Assembly (NCBI GenBank): GCA_021833365.1
Contig: JAKBFV010000019.1
Coordinates: 1-37,063, forward strand
Source: Pseudomonadota bacterium
Lineage (GTDB): Bacteria; Pseudomonadota; Gammaproteobacteria; Pseudomonadales; Moraxellaceae
DNA length: 37,063 nucleotides
Direction: 5' to 3'
Below, one piece after another: positions 1 to 8,315 of the stretch. The notes under the pieces are model-generated. The model did not search any database. It was not told where the DNA came from and saw only the letters and a list, made by a program, of their open reading frames with translations. How positions within the stretch are numbered: position 1 is the stretch's first letter; each line of letters opens with the position of its first letter. The position numbers were made by a program, and so were the translations under genes.

Positions 1-1
1 G

Positions 2-1345
2 GAGGGGGCGGCGCGCAGCAGCGACGACGGTGCCATCATGATCCTGCAGGGGCGCAGCGTCGGCGGCAGTACGACGGTCAACTGGACCTCGAGTTTTCGC
101 ACGCCGGCGGCGACGCTGACGACCTGGGCCGATGTCTTCGGTGTGCGTGGTGTCTCGGCGACGGAGATGGCGCCCTGGTTCGAGCGCATGGAGCAGCGTC
201 TCGACATCCAGCCCTGGCCCTTGCCCCCCAATGCCAACAACGCCAGCCTGGCGCTCGGCTGTGAGCGTCTCGGCCTGCAGCACGGCGTCATGCGCCGCAA
301 TGTGCGTGAGTGCTGGAACCTCGGTTATTGCGGCATGGGCTGTCCGACCAATGCCAAGCAGTCGATGCTGGTGACGACCCTGCCGGCGGCCCTCGCGCAC
401 GGCGCCAGCCTCTACCACCACGCGCGCGCCTGGCGTCTGCTGACGCAGGGTGATCGCGTCTCGGGAGTGGTCTGCGTCGGTATGCACGCCGATCATCAGC
501 GTCCCACCGGCGTCGCCTTGCGCATCCACGCCCGCCATACCGTCCTCGCCGGCGGTGGCATCAATTCACCGGCGCTGCTGCTGCGTTCGCAGGTGCCCGA
601 TCCCTATCGCAACATCGGTCGGCGCACCTTTTTGCATCTCGTCGACGCCAGCCGCGCCGACTTCGATAGCGTCATCGACGCCGGTCACGGTGCACCGCAG
701 TCGGTCTATTCCGATCACTTCGTCTGGCAGGATGGTGCCGCCGGGGCCATGGGCTACAAGCTCGAGGTCATGCCCCTGCATCCTGGTCTGACCGCTTCCC
801 TGCTCGGCGAGAGTGGCGACGATCTGCACGTCAGCATGCAGCGCTATCGTTCGATGAGCATGATGATCGCGCTGATGCGCGACGGTTTTCATGAACAGAG
901 CCTCGGCGGTCGCGTCGAGCTGCGCGAGGACGGCACGCCGACCCTGCACTATCCGCTCACCGACTACGTCCGCGATGGCTTGCGGCGCGGTCTTTTGTCG
1001 ATGGCCGAGATTCAGTTCGCCGCCGGCGCCAAGGAAGTGCGCCCCCTGCATCGCGACGCCAGCGTCTGCACGTCCTGGGCGCAGGCGCGCGGCATGATCG
1101 CCGGTCTCGCCATGGAGAAGCTGCGCCTGCGGCTCGGCGCCGCGCACATCATGGGTGGTTGCGCCATGGGTGAGGATGAGCAGCGCTGCGTCACCGACAG
1201 CGAGGGGCAGGTGCGCCATCTGCGACAGATCTCGGTCATCGATGGGTCGCTGTTTCCGACCAGCATCGGCGCCAATCCGCAGCTCTCCATCTATGCCCTG
1301 GCGGCGAAGCTGGCGAGCGGCCTGGCGCAGCGCCTGCGCGCCTGA
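2..1345 (+). CDS. GMC-family FAD oxidoreductase, 5' end outside window
   Basis: The reading frame is open from base 2, so the gene starts to the left; an ATG at 38 is internal. The missing N-terminus would carry the FAD-binding GxGxxG. Visible is the GMC signature GRSVGGSTTVNW near the left edge, then a Cys-rich patch (CGMGCPTNAKQS), and the C-terminal GMC block with HIMGGCAMG and the DGSLFPTSIGANP segment, which supplies the active-site His and FAD contacts. GMC enzymes oxidise alcohols (sugars, choline, sterols, long-chain alcohols) with FAD. The Cys patch resembles the long-chain or secondary alcohol dehydrogenase branch, but the substrate cannot be read from sequence. About 447 residues are visible of an expected 520-560. 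It converges on uppP with only 6 bases between the stops. Family call is firm. Confidence 0.9.
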   Translation, partial: EGAARSSDDGAIMILQGRSVGGSTTVNWTSSFRTPAATLTTWADVFGVRGVSATEMAPWFERMEQRLDIQPWPLPPNANNASLALGCERLGLQHGVMRRNVRECWNLGYCGMGCPTNAKQSMLVTTLPAALAHGASLYHHARAWRLLTQGDRVSGVVCVGMHADHQRPTGVALRIHARHTVLAGGGINSPALLLRSQVPDPYRNIGRRTFLHLVDASRADFDSVIDAGHGAPQSVYSDHFVWQDGAAGAMGYKLEVMPLHPGLTASLLGESGDDLHVSMQRYRSMSMMIALMRDGFHEQSLGGRVELREDGTPTLHYPLTDYVRDGLRRGLLSMAEIQFAAGAKEVRPLHRDASVCTSWAQARGMIAGLAMEKLRLRLGAAHIMGGCAMGEDEQRCVTDSEGQVRHLRQISVIDGSLFPTSIGANPQLSIYALAAKLASGLAQRLRA

Positions 1346-1351
1346 GTCGCC

Positions 1352-2176
1352 TCACAGGCAGGCGACGATGACGGCGGCGAACAGACAGTAGACGCCAAAA
1401 TAGGACCAGCGCCCGGCTTCCAGCCAGCGCGACAGCCAGCGCAGGGCGAGCAGGCCGGCGCCATAGCTGAAGACCATGCCGAGCAGGGCGGGGGTGAGAG
1501 CCTGCGCCAGGGCGTGCGTATCGGCGCTGCTCTTGAACAGACGCCAGGCTTCCTTGACGATGACCACCGGGGTCAGGGCGACGGCGAGGGCGAAGCTGAA
1601 CTCTTCCGCCTGGCGGCGCGACACGCCGAGCAGCAGCGCCGTCGAGATCGTCGCACCGGAGCGCGAGAAGCCCCGAAAGGGCAGGCACAGTCCCTGCACC
1701 AGACCGGTGAGCAGGGCGGAGCGCGTGCCGATGGCGGCGTCGCCGCCCGTCCGTCGTGCCGCCACCAGGATGAGGACGCCAGCGGCGGCGAGGGCGGCGC
1801 TGATCACCCGGGTATCACCGAAGAGCTGCTCGATCTCGAAGTGCGCATGCGTCGGCTGCAGCAGGTGGGAGATCAGTTTGAGCAGGACGAGACCGACACC
1901 GCCGGTGGCGGCGGTGGCCAGGACGATCCAGCTCATCTGCTGGCGAAAGCCCGACCAGGCGCTGAAATAGGTCTGGCGCCAGGATGACCAGAAATAGGTG
2001 ATGACGGCGAACATGGTGCCGGTGTGCAGCATGACCAGCAGCAGGGTCATGGCCGGTGCCGTCGGATCGAGGCCCATCAGCTTCTCGGCGACGATGACGT
2101 GTGCCGAACTCGACACCGGCAGCAGCTCGGCGGCGCCTTGTACGGCAGCCAGGATGATGATCTGAAGCAGGGTCAC
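1352..2176 (-). CDS. uppP: Undecaprenyl-diphosphatase UppP (BacA family)
   Basis: This integral membrane enzyme dephosphorylates undecaprenyl diphosphate to undecaprenyl phosphate, recycling the lipid carrier used for peptidoglycan and O-antigen. The 274-residue length is normal for the family. The (E/Q)xxxE motif is seen as Q13-x3-E17 followed by LLPVSSSAH (17-26 region), and the second signature as GFSRSGATIS, with Arg and Ser residues that bind pyrophosphate. About eight hydrophobic segments are visible. The start is a GTG at 2176 with GAGG five bases upstream. Loss of the carrier would affect every polyprenyl-linked pathway in this window, but the gene is not in an operon with them. Confidence 0.92.
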   Translation of the reverse strand: MTLLQIIILAAVQGAAELLPVSSSAHVIVAEKLMGLDPTAPAMTLLLVMLHTGTMFAVITYFWSSWRQTYFSAWSGFRQQMSWIVLATAATGGVGLVLLKLISHLLQPTHAHFEIEQLFGDTRVISAALAAAGVLILVAARRTGGDAAIGTRSALLTGLVQGLCLPFRGFSRSGATISTALLLGVSRRQAEEFSFALAVALTPVVIVKEAWRLFKSSADTHALAQALTPALLGMVFSYGAGLLALRWLSRWLEAGRWSYFGVYCLFAAVIVACL

Positions 2177-2240
2177 GGCGTCCTCACAGGCGGTGGGCGG
2201 GCGGGCAGTCTAGCATAGATGCCCGCCGCCGCCGCCAGCC

Positions 2241-4103
2241 TCAGAAGTTGACCGAGGTCCAGTACAGTCGATAGCTGCTGTCGGTGTACTCGATATTGCC
2301 ACCGCCGCTGGTGGCGTTGCTCAGACTGGGAATGGCGACTTGCGCCGTCGTGTCGCCGGCAGCAAGACTGGTGTCGACGCCGACGGTGTTGGCCGTCGCA
2401 TTCGCCACCCAGACCCAAAGATCCGTGGCAAAGAGACCGGTCACCGTCGGCGGTGTCCAGCCGAAATTGACCATGTCGGCTGCGCTGCCCGGCGCCGCCG
2501 CTGCCGCCGTGAGCAGTGAGGACGACGCCGTCGGGTTGCTGGCGAAGACGCCGCTGAGCTGGGTGGAGAGCAGCGGTTGCGCCGCGAGGTGCACGGTGTA
2601 GGTGGCCTTGAGGATGTCGTCGCTCGGATTGGTCGGCGTGCCGTTGTCGTTGTACAGGGCGACGGTGTAGGCGCTGCCGGCCGGTACGGCGGTGATCTGG
2701 CTGTCGCTGAGCGCCAGCAGCTGGGAGAAGAAGCAGGCGCTGCTCATCGGTAGGGAGGTGGTCGTCGTGCCTTGATAGGTCGATGTCGACAGCTGGAAGC
2801 TATCGCCGAGACCGCTGCCGTTGTTGAAGGCGATGAGACCGTTCGGCACCCCAGGACCGCTGATCACCGCATAGTTGACGCCCGCCGTGCCGCCCTTGTC
2901 GGCGATGTCGATGAGCAGGCCGCTGCAGGCGCTGGTGGTGAGGGCGCCGTTGTTGTTGGGCACGGTATTCTGGGCGGCGATGGCGTCGATCTCGGTGCGC
3001 ATGATGCGTTGGTCGCCGAGGACCAGCCAGGTGCCGGCGCTGCTCTTATAGACGACGAAGGCGTGCTCGGACGGGCTCTTGTTCATGGTCACCTGGAAGC
3101 GCGCCAGATAGGCGGTCGCGCCGCTCGGCACGCTGTTCACCCAGCTTGGGACCGTGTTCAGGACGACGTTGCTGATGACCAGGTTGCCACCGGCCACCGC
3201 CGGCTTTGACGTGACTTCCTGCAGGAACAGGGCGAGACTCTTGCCGTCATCCTTGAAGTTGTTCTGATCGAAATAGGCGAGCAGGGCGGGATCGCTGGCC
3301 GAACTCGCCGCGCTCATCTCCTTGCTCAGGTTCTGCATCATCAAATTGATCGCCTGCAAATCGCTGAGCGAGACGCTGCCGCTGGTGTTGAGCACGCTGG
3401 TATTGCTGGTGGCGGCCTGGGTGATGTCGTCGACGATGGACTGCTGGTTGAGGCGATCGACGACGGTGGCCTGCAAAGTCGTCGGATCGACCGTCACCTT
3501 GAGCGCATCGAGCACACCGTCGAGGCCGTTGCCGTTGGCCTGGAAGGACTGATGCAGCAGATCGACCGAGGCGCTCACCCCCGCCGCCTGCAGCACCGGC
3601 TGCAGCTGTGTGGCCAGCGCCGTGGCGCCGGCCTGCAGGGCTGAGCTGGTCAGGGTGCTGGCAAAGTTGCCCTGATTGAAGACGTTCTGCGCGATCTGAT
3701 GCGCGACGTTGGCGATGATGAGATCGGTCAGCGGCGTGATATTGATCGTCGCCTTGCCGGAACTGAGATCGCTGGCGGTCGCCGCCGAGTGCAGATAGTA
3801 AGTGACGCCACCAACCTGATAGCTGATCTCGAGCATGAAAGGCGCGGTCAGGCCGGCCAGCTGCGTCGCCGTGAAACTGTAGTTGCCGTTGGCATCGGTG
3901 GCGGTGGTCACCGTCTTCGGCGTCGACGAGGAGTCCTTGAGGGTGACGACGCCGTTCATCGCCGGCGTGATCGGGCTACCGCTCGCCGCCACACCGGAAA
4001 TCGATGGGCCGCTGGCGCTGCTGCTGCCGCCGCCCCCACCACCGCCACAGGCGGCGAGGAGGAGACAGGCGGCGAGGGTGCTGAGAGGAAAGAGGGCTTT
4101 CAT
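2241..4103 (-). CDS. Large secreted lipoprotein with carboxypeptidase-regulatory-like domain
   Basis: 620 residues from the ATG at 4103; an upstream in-frame ATG at 4139 is less likely because AGGAG lies about 8 bases before 4103. The N-terminus has a lipoprotein signal (hydrophobic stretch, then LLAAC with Cys19) followed by a run of seven glycines, a flexible tether. Residues about 35-110 look like a carboxypeptidase regulatory (Ig-like) domain, with the DANGNYSF pattern. The remainder is Ser/Thr/Ala/Asn-rich with no catalytic motif I recognise. It probably sits on the outer membrane facing the periplasm or surface. A -35/-10 pair (TTGACC, 18 bases, TTTATT on the minus strand) lies at about 4214-4185. 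Function unknown. Confidence 0.8.
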   Translation of the reverse strand: MKALFPLSTLAACLLLAACGGGGGGGSSSASGPSISGVAASGSPITPAMNGVVTLKDSSSTPKTVTTATDANGNYSFTATQLAGLTAPFMLEISYQVGGVTYYLHSAATASDLSSGKATINITPLTDLIIANVAHQIAQNVFNQGNFASTLTSSALQAGATALATQLQPVLQAAGVSASVDLLHQSFQANGNGLDGVLDALKVTVDPTTLQATVVDRLNQQSIVDDITQAATSNTSVLNTSGSVSLSDLQAINLMMQNLSKEMSAASSASDPALLAYFDQNNFKDDGKSLALFLQEVTSKPAVAGGNLVISNVVLNTVPSWVNSVPSGATAYLARFQVTMNKSPSEHAFVVYKSSAGTWLVLGDQRIMRTEIDAIAAQNTVPNNNGALTTSACSGLLIDIADKGGTAGVNYAVISGPGVPNGLIAFNNGSGLGDSFQLSTSTYQGTTTTSLPMSSACFFSQLLALSDSQITAVPAGSAYTVALYNDNGTPTNPSDDILKATYTVHLAAQPLLSTQLSGVFASNPTASSSLLTAAAAAPGSAADMVNFGWTPPTVTGLFATDLWVWVANATANTVGVDTSLAAGDTTAQVAIPSLSNATSGGGNIEYTDSSYRLYWTSVNF

Positions 4104-4200
4104 GGGGGGAGCTCCTGCAAGACATGAATAAAGTTTCATGATCAGGAGTAGCCGACGCCGATCCTTTGCACAAGGGCAAAGTTAAATAAATCTTCATCTG

Positions 4201-4214
4201 TTGACGAAGGTCAA
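4201..4214. promoter_or_regulatory. FNR/Dnr-like dyad TTGAC-N4-GTCAA
   Basis: The bases TTGACGAAGGTCAA form a perfect 5-4-5 palindrome matching the TTGAy-N4-rTCAA pattern bound by FNR, Dnr and NnrR regulators. It overlaps the nsrR stop codon and lies about 100 bases upstream of the lipoprotein start. Its half TTGACC, read on the minus strand, also fits as a -35 box for that gene. It could be a true site or a coincidence of the -35 element. Confidence 0.4.
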
Positions 4215-4657
4215 GAATCGAGGGCGGTGAAGCCGAGCAGGCTGACGATCTGTTCCGGCGCCTGCAACAGGTCTTCCAGGGTGTAGCGATCGAGCACCGC
4301 GTACATCGCCTCCAGGGCTTCGGCGAGCACCGTCTTCAGGCGGCAGGCCTTTTCGATGCGACAGGTCGATTGCGCGCGATCGAAGCACTCGACCAGCACC
4401 GAGCCTTCTTCGCTGCGCCGGATGACCTGGCCGAGGCTGATCGCCGCCGGCGCGCTGGCGAGATGGATGCCGCCACCTTTGCCGCGCACGGTGACGATGA
4501 AGCCCTCGCGCGCCAGCCAGTTGACCACTTTCATCAGATGGTTGTCGGAGATGCCATAGGCCTCGGCGATCTGCGCCCGCGTCGTGCGCTCATCGCGATG
4601 AGCACCGAGATAGATCAAGGTACGGAGGCAATAGTCACTGAAGACGTTCAAGCGCAT
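4211..4657 (-). CDS. nsrR: Rrf2-family nitric-oxide-sensing repressor NsrR
   Basis: 148 residues, the usual length of NsrR. Residues 1-60 form the winged helix with the DNA-recognition segment [19 protein letters not shown] and the [10 protein letters not shown] wing. Three cysteines at 91, 99 and 105 (C-x7-C-x5-C) bind the [4Fe-4S] cluster in this family; nitric oxide destroys the cluster and releases DNA. IscR-type regulators have a different Cys spacing, so NsrR is preferred. It represses nitrosative-stress genes. A candidate self-operator lies 40 bases upstream. No typical target (hmp, ytfE, hcp, norB) is present in the window, so the regulon is elsewhere or includes the flanking genes. 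Confidence 0.85.
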   Translation of the reverse strand: MRLNVFSDYCLRTLIYLGAHRDERTTRAQIAEAYGISDNHLMKVVNWLAREGFIVTVRGKGGGIHLASAPAAISLGQVIRRSEEGSVLVECFDRAQSTCRIEKACRLKTVLAEALEAMYAVLDRYTLEDLLQAPEQIVSLLGFTALDS

Positions 4658-4691
4658 GGTCAGTCATCGTCGGTCAACGGGAAAGTCGTTG

Positions 4692-4719
4692 ATCATAACA
4701 TGCATAATCCAAGTACCTT
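4692..4719 (-). promoter_or_regulatory. nsrR promoter with candidate NsrR operator
   Basis: The bases 4697-4707 (AACATGCATAA) match 9 of 11 positions of the known NsrR half-site AANATGCATTT. After a 1-base spacer, the other half (4709-4719, reversed) matches about 6 of 11. A minus-strand -10 box TATGAT abuts it at 4697-4692. This 11-1-11 layout is the established NsrR geometry, and its placement suits autorepression of nsrR. The second half-site is weak. Confidence 0.5.
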
Positions 4720-4723
4720 CATG

Positions 4724-4754
4724 AAGACCGCGATAGGAAGACCACGATAGGAAG
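4724..4754 (+). repeat. 14-base tandem repeat, about 2.2 copies
   Basis: The unit AAGACCGCGATAGG (4724-4737) is followed directly by AAGACCACGATAGG (4738-4751) and AAG. There is one mismatch between units. It lies between the nsrR operator and hemW with no obvious role. Confidence 0.6.
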
Positions 4755-4786
4755 CCTCCGCATCGTCCCGAGGAGGTCAGCTCTGG

Positions 4787-4839
4787 CGCTGCAAGCCGTC
4801 AAAACAAAAAGACTTGCACGTGAACGGCGGCTTGCAGCG
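4787..4839. repeat. Inverted repeat GCTGCAAGCCG / CGGCTTGCAGC upstream of hemW
   Basis: Arms at 4788-4798 and 4828-4838 are perfectly complementary over 11 bases, with one further pair at 4787/4839 and two more inside (one G-T), leaving about 25 unpaired bases between. The inner segment starts with an A-rich run. It is too long-looped for an ordinary terminator and lacks a T tract. It could be a regulator operator pair or a 5' leader structure of hemW. Confidence 0.6.
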
Positions 4840-4905
4840 TACGCTACGCTAGGCGCCGGTGCCCTCAGGCTCTACACTCTCGCGCTGATGACCGAGGAGG
4901 TGGCG

Positions 4906-6048
4906 GTGAACGTCGCTGATATCCCGCTGGCCCTGTATGTGCACCTGCCCTGGTGTGTGCGCAAGTGTCCTTACTGCGACTTCAATTCGCACACTGCACC
5001 GCAGGCCCTGCCCGAGCTCGCCTATCGCCGCGCTCTTATCGTCGATCTCGACAGCCAGCTCGATCTGGTGCAGGGGCGCGCCCTGGTGTCGATCTTTTTT
5101 GGCGGCGGTACGCCGTCGCTGCTGTCGCCGGCTTTCTACGCCGGGCTGCTGCAGGACATCGCAGCGCGTGTCGGCAGCGACGCCGACTGCGAGGTCACCC
5201 TCGAAGCCAATCCCGGCACCATGGAACACGGCGACTGGGCGGCCTATCGCGCTGCCGGTATCAACCGTGTTTCCCTCGGTGTGCAGAGTTTCGATGACGG
5301 CATGCTCACCGCCCTCGGTCGCATCCATGGTGGCGCCGATGCACGGCAGGCGATCGCCACCTTGCGCCAGGCCGGCTTCACGCGCATCAACCTCGATCTC
5401 ATGCACGGCCTGCCCGGCCAGGATCTTGCCGCCGCCCTGCACGACCTGCGCCAGGCGCTTGCCCAGGAACCCGAGCAGATCTCCTGGTACCAGCTCACCC
5501 TCGAGCCGAACACCGTCTTCTATCGCCAGCGTCCGCGCCTGCCGGAGGCCGAGATCCTCGAGGCCATCGATGCCGAAGGCAGCGCCCTGTTGCAGGCCGC
5601 CGGCTACGCGCAGTACGAGGTCTCGGCCTGGGCGCGTGGACGCGCCTGCGCCCACAACCTCAACTACTGGACCTTCGGCGACTATCTGGCGATCGGCGCC
5701 GGTGCACACGGCAAGGCCACCCGCGAGGGTCAGATCTGGCGCTACCAGCAGAGCCGTTTGCCGGCCGACTACCTGCGCGCCATGGACAGCGGTCGCCACG
5801 CCGAGCGGCAGATCGTCGCTGCCGGCGAGCTGCCTTTCGAGTTCTTCATGAATGCCCTGCGCCTGCGCCAGGGCGTCGATCGTGCGCTCTTCGAGCAGCG
5901 CACCGGCTGCAGCACAGCACTCGCCGAGCGCTGTCTGGCGCCAGCCCGTCAGCAGGGTCTGATCGCCGATGACAGCCAGCGCTGGCGCTGCACCGATCTT
6001 GGCTATCGCTTTCTCAACCGCGTCCTCGATCAGCTCGTCGCCGGGTGA
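4906..6048 (+). CDS. hemW: Radical SAM heme chaperone HemW
   Basis: HemW carries heme to membrane targets; it is related to the anaerobic coproporphyrinogen oxidase HemN but does not perform that reaction. The radical SAM motif reads CVRKCPYCDF (C-x3-C-x2-C, ending in Phe instead of the fourth Cys of HemN), followed by FFGGGTPSLL for SAM binding and the HemW-type HNLNYW segment in the C-terminal half. I place the start at GTG 4906 (380 residues) because GAGGAGG ends five bases before it; an ATG at 4888 in the same frame would add six residues but has no ribosome site. Length fits the family (about 380). A weak hairpin follows at 6060. Confidence 0.9.
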   Translation: MNVADIPLALYVHLPWCVRKCPYCDFNSHTAPQALPELAYRRALIVDLDSQLDLVQGRALVSIFFGGGTPSLLSPAFYAGLLQDIAARVGSDADCEVTLEANPGTMEHGDWAAYRAAGINRVSLGVQSFDDGMLTALGRIHGGADARQAIATLRQAGFTRINLDLMHGLPGQDLAAALHDLRQALAQEPEQISWYQLTLEPNTVFYRQRPRLPEAEILEAIDAEGSALLQAAGYAQYEVSAWARGRACAHNLNYWTFGDYLAIGAGAHGKATREGQIWRYQQSRLPADYLRAMDSGRHAERQIVAAGELPFEFFMNALRLRQGVDRALFEQRTGCSTALAERCLAPARQQGLIADDSQRWRCTDLGYRFLNRVLDQLVAG

Positions 6049-6059
6049 TGGCAGAGATA

Positions 6060-6083
6060 CGGTGGCGTCGGCCAGTGCCGCCG
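6060..6083 (+). terminator. Weak hairpin after hemW
   Basis: CGGTGGC (6060-6066) pairs with GCCGCCG (6077-6083), seven pairs with one U-G, across a 10-base loop, followed by TTTAAAA. It may end hemW transcription, but the T tract is poor. Confidence 0.3.
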
Positions 6084-6149
6084 TTTAAAATGCCTGGATG
6101 AAGGTCGTTGACGGCTGCGTAGGCCGGCAGACCCATCGGCAAGGGGTGC

Positions 6150-6533
6150 ATGGATAGGGCGGGGCAAGGGATGGAAGCAAGGAGGTTCTCAATCTTCGTC
6201 ATGGTCGGCGCGGTTTGCGCCCTGCTCGATATCGGCTTGATGCAAGGGCTGATGGCGATCGGCGTGTATTACCTCGCCGCCACCACCCTGGCCTTCGCCG
6301 TTGGGGTGGTCGCCAATTTTTTTCTGCACACCCATGTCACCTTTGACAAGGCCTACTCGCACACCGCCCTGGTGCGTTTTCTCGGCGTCGTCCTGGTGAA
6401 CTACCTTTTGACCCTGCTCGTCGTTGCGAGCTTCCAGGCCGGATGGCATATGCCCATGCTGGGCAAGCTGGCGTCCCTGCCTCTGGTCGCCATCAATGGC
6501 TTTCTGCTGAGCCGATATTGGGTGTATCGCTGA
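6150..6533 (+). CDS. GtrA-family membrane protein (first copy)
   Basis: 127 residues with four hydrophobic segments, the fold of GtrA. Family members help move or present polyprenyl-phosphate-linked sugars across the inner membrane. Conserved features seen are the first-helix FVMVGAVCALLDIG, the NFFLHTHVTF segment between helices 2 and 3, and the terminal NGFLLSRYWVYR. ATG 6150 has AAGGGG upstream; an in-frame ATG at 6171 is an alternative. Its stop overlaps the next start (TGATG), so the two genes are translationally coupled. It heads a four-gene plus-strand operon with an acetyltransferase, a deacetylase and a glycosyltransferase. Confidence 0.85.
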   Translation: MDRAGQGMEARRFSIFVMVGAVCALLDIGLMQGLMAIGVYYLAATTLAFAVGVVANFFLHTHVTFDKAYSHTALVRFLGVVLVNYLLTLLVVASFQAGWHMPMLGKLASLPLVAINGFLLSRYWVYR

Positions 6534-7393
6534 TGGAATTTGTGCCTGTACGCTATGATGAAGCGGCCTACCAGGATTACGTCCAACTTTTTTCCCTCTG
6601 TTTTCCCCAGGCCAGAAAATACCATCGTGACTACTTGGACTGGCTGTATCGTGCCAATCCCGATGGCCGGGCCGTCGGGTATGACGCGCGTGACGGTGAT
6701 CGGCTGGCGGCGCATTATGTCTGCATTCCGGCGCGTGCGTGGGTCGGGGGGCAGGAGGTCGATGTCTTGCTGTCGCTGAACACGGCGACGCATCCAGCCT
6801 ATCAAGGCCGCGGTCTTTTTACACAACTGGCCGAGCGCACTTATGCCGCCGGCGCTGCCGCCGGCTATGACGCGGTCTATGGTGTCGCCAATGCCAACAG
6901 TACGCCGGGGTTCACCAGAAAACTGAAGTTTCAGTTGCTCAGTCCCTTGCGGGCGATGCTTGGACTCGGCGCTTTGGGCATCGATTTCACGGCCTCGCCA
7001 GCATTGCAATTTCGCCGCTCCTGGAGTGTGGATGCGCTCGCTTGGCGTTGCTCTTCGCCGGTCAATCCAGTGATGCGGCGCACAGGAGACGGCCATAGCC
7101 ATTTTCTGGCAGCGGCGCTATTCGGTCAGCTCTGCCTGGCCACCGCCGAACTGGAAGATGGAAGACCCGACCCTGCGCTTCTCAATCCTAAGGCTGTCAG
7201 CCTTCTTTCACCCCTGCGGCTTTTTCTCGGCTTGGTGCCGCCGCCCATGCAGCGCTGGTCGCTCTATGTCGATATTCCGCAAGTATTCCGGCCATCGCCG
7301 CTCAATCTCATCTATCGATCCCTGTCCGGGCGGGTGCAGTCCATCGATCCTGAGTCGGTATTTTTTAATTTCCTGGATTTCGATGCCTACTAA
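6533..7393 (+). CDS. GNAT-type acetyltransferase
   Basis: 286 residues, starting at the ATG that overlaps the gtrA stop by one base. The acetyl-CoA loop is visible as HPAYQGRGLFTQL (about residues 87-99), preceded by the VLLSLNTATH strand and followed by the helix and the YGVANANSTPGFTRKL segment. This arrangement resembles the N-acetyltransferase domain of large sugar- or peptide-modifying GNAT proteins. The C-terminal ~130 residues have no recognised motif. Its substrate may be an amino sugar in the surface polysaccharide made by the neighbours, which is inference from position. The end overlaps the PIG-L gene by 11 bases. Confidence 0.75.
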   Translation: MEFVPVRYDEAAYQDYVQLFSLCFPQARKYHRDYLDWLYRANPDGRAVGYDARDGDRLAAHYVCIPARAWVGGQEVDVLLSLNTATHPAYQGRGLFTQLAERTYAAGAAAGYDAVYGVANANSTPGFTRKLKFQLLSPLRAMLGLGALGIDFTASPALQFRRSWSVDALAWRCSSPVNPVMRRTGDGHSHFLAAALFGQLCLATAELEDGRPDPALLNPKAVSLLSPLRLFLGLVPPPMQRWSLYVDIPQVFRPSPLNLIYRSLSGRVQSIDPESVFFNFLDFDAY

Positions 7394-8207
7394 GGTCGAT
7401 ACACCGAGCGCGCTCTTTCTGTTCGCGCATCAGGACGATGAGTTTGGTGTGTTCGCCGCCATCGAACAGGCCGTGCACGCCGGTCGGCGGGTTGTGTGTG
7501 TGTACGCCACCGATGGCGCTGTCACGGCAGATCCTGAGCGGCGCGAGGCGGAGTCGCTGGCCGTGCTCGCAAGATTGGGGGTCGCTCGACAGGACGTCCT
7601 GTTCCTCGGCCGACAGTTAGCCATCGGTGATGGCCAGCTGCATCGTCATCTCGACACCCTGGGCGATGGGCTGGCCGGTTTTTTAAACCAGCACCCGCGC
7701 TTGCAGGTTTGCTTCGTGCCGGCCTGGGAGGGCGGGCATCCCGACCATGATCTGCTGCACGCCGTCGCCGTCGAGGTGCTGGCGAAGCGCGCGCCGGCGC
7801 TCAGCGTCTGGCAGTATCCGCTCTACAACGGCGACCACTGTCGGGGTGTGTTTTTTCGCCCCCTCACACCGTTGTCCGAGAATGGTCCGGTGCAGCGCAC
7901 GACCATCGGCTGGCCGGCCCGCCTGCGCTATCTGCGCCTTTGTCTTGCCTATCCTTCGCAGTGGCGCACCTGGATCGGGCTGTTTCCCTTCGTTGGCCTC
8001 CACTATCTGTGCCGCGGCGTGCAGCAACTGCAGCCCGTCGACCGACTGCGATTGCTACAGCCACCCCATGCCCGGCCCCTGTACTATGAACGACGCGCCT
8101 TCCTCGACTGGCCGACCTTGTCGGCGGCCTTGGCGTGCTGGAAAGATCGCATGACGCTGGACGAAGCGGCGCATGCAACGGCCAAGGACCTTGTCGATGA
8201 TGCATGA
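7383..8207 (+). CDS. PIG-L / LmbE family zinc deacetylase
   Basis: 274 residues. The zinc site is readable: AHQDDE (H16, D18, D19; the usual family form is AHPDDE) and GGHPDHD (H119, H122). PIG-L enzymes remove the acetyl group from N-acetylglucosaminyl groups on lipids or small molecules (GlcNAc-PI, GlcNAc-inositol, bacillithiol, lipid-linked sugars). The start ATG 7383 lies inside the end of the acetyltransferase gene, so the two are coupled. The context suggests it de-acetylates a lipid-linked or polysaccharide amino sugar. The C-terminal ~70 residues are Arg/Leu/Pro-rich, without motif. Confidence 0.83.
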   Translation: MPTKVDTPSALFLFAHQDDEFGVFAAIEQAVHAGRRVVCVYATDGAVTADPERREAESLAVLARLGVARQDVLFLGRQLAIGDGQLHRHLDTLGDGLAGFLNQHPRLQVCFVPAWEGGHPDHDLLHAVAVEVLAKRAPALSVWQYPLYNGDHCRGVFFRPLTPLSENGPVQRTTIGWPARLRYLRLCLAYPSQWRTWIGLFPFVGLHYLCRGVQQLQPVDRLRLLQPPHARPLYYERRAFLDWPTLSAALACWKDRMTLDEAAHATAKDLVDDA

Positions 8208-8315
8208 AGACCTATGGTGTGCCGCCCATGCGCAGCGAAACGGCGCTCGGCCGGAGCCGCCGACGAACTGCTGGACAGCGGCTTACGACGCACAGATGAC
8301 GTGGAGGATGCAAGC

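Noticed and set aside
4211-4657. IscR instead of NsrR
   Set aside because: The Cys spacing C-x7-C-x5-C and the absence of isc genes next door fit NsrR better.
4724-4754. CRISPR-like or iteron repeat
   Set aside because: Only about two 14-base units, no spacers and no replication genes.
4849-5799. 316-codon minus-strand frame opposite hemW
   Set aside because: hemW has its radical SAM Cys motif and HemW block; the antisense frame has no recognisable family.
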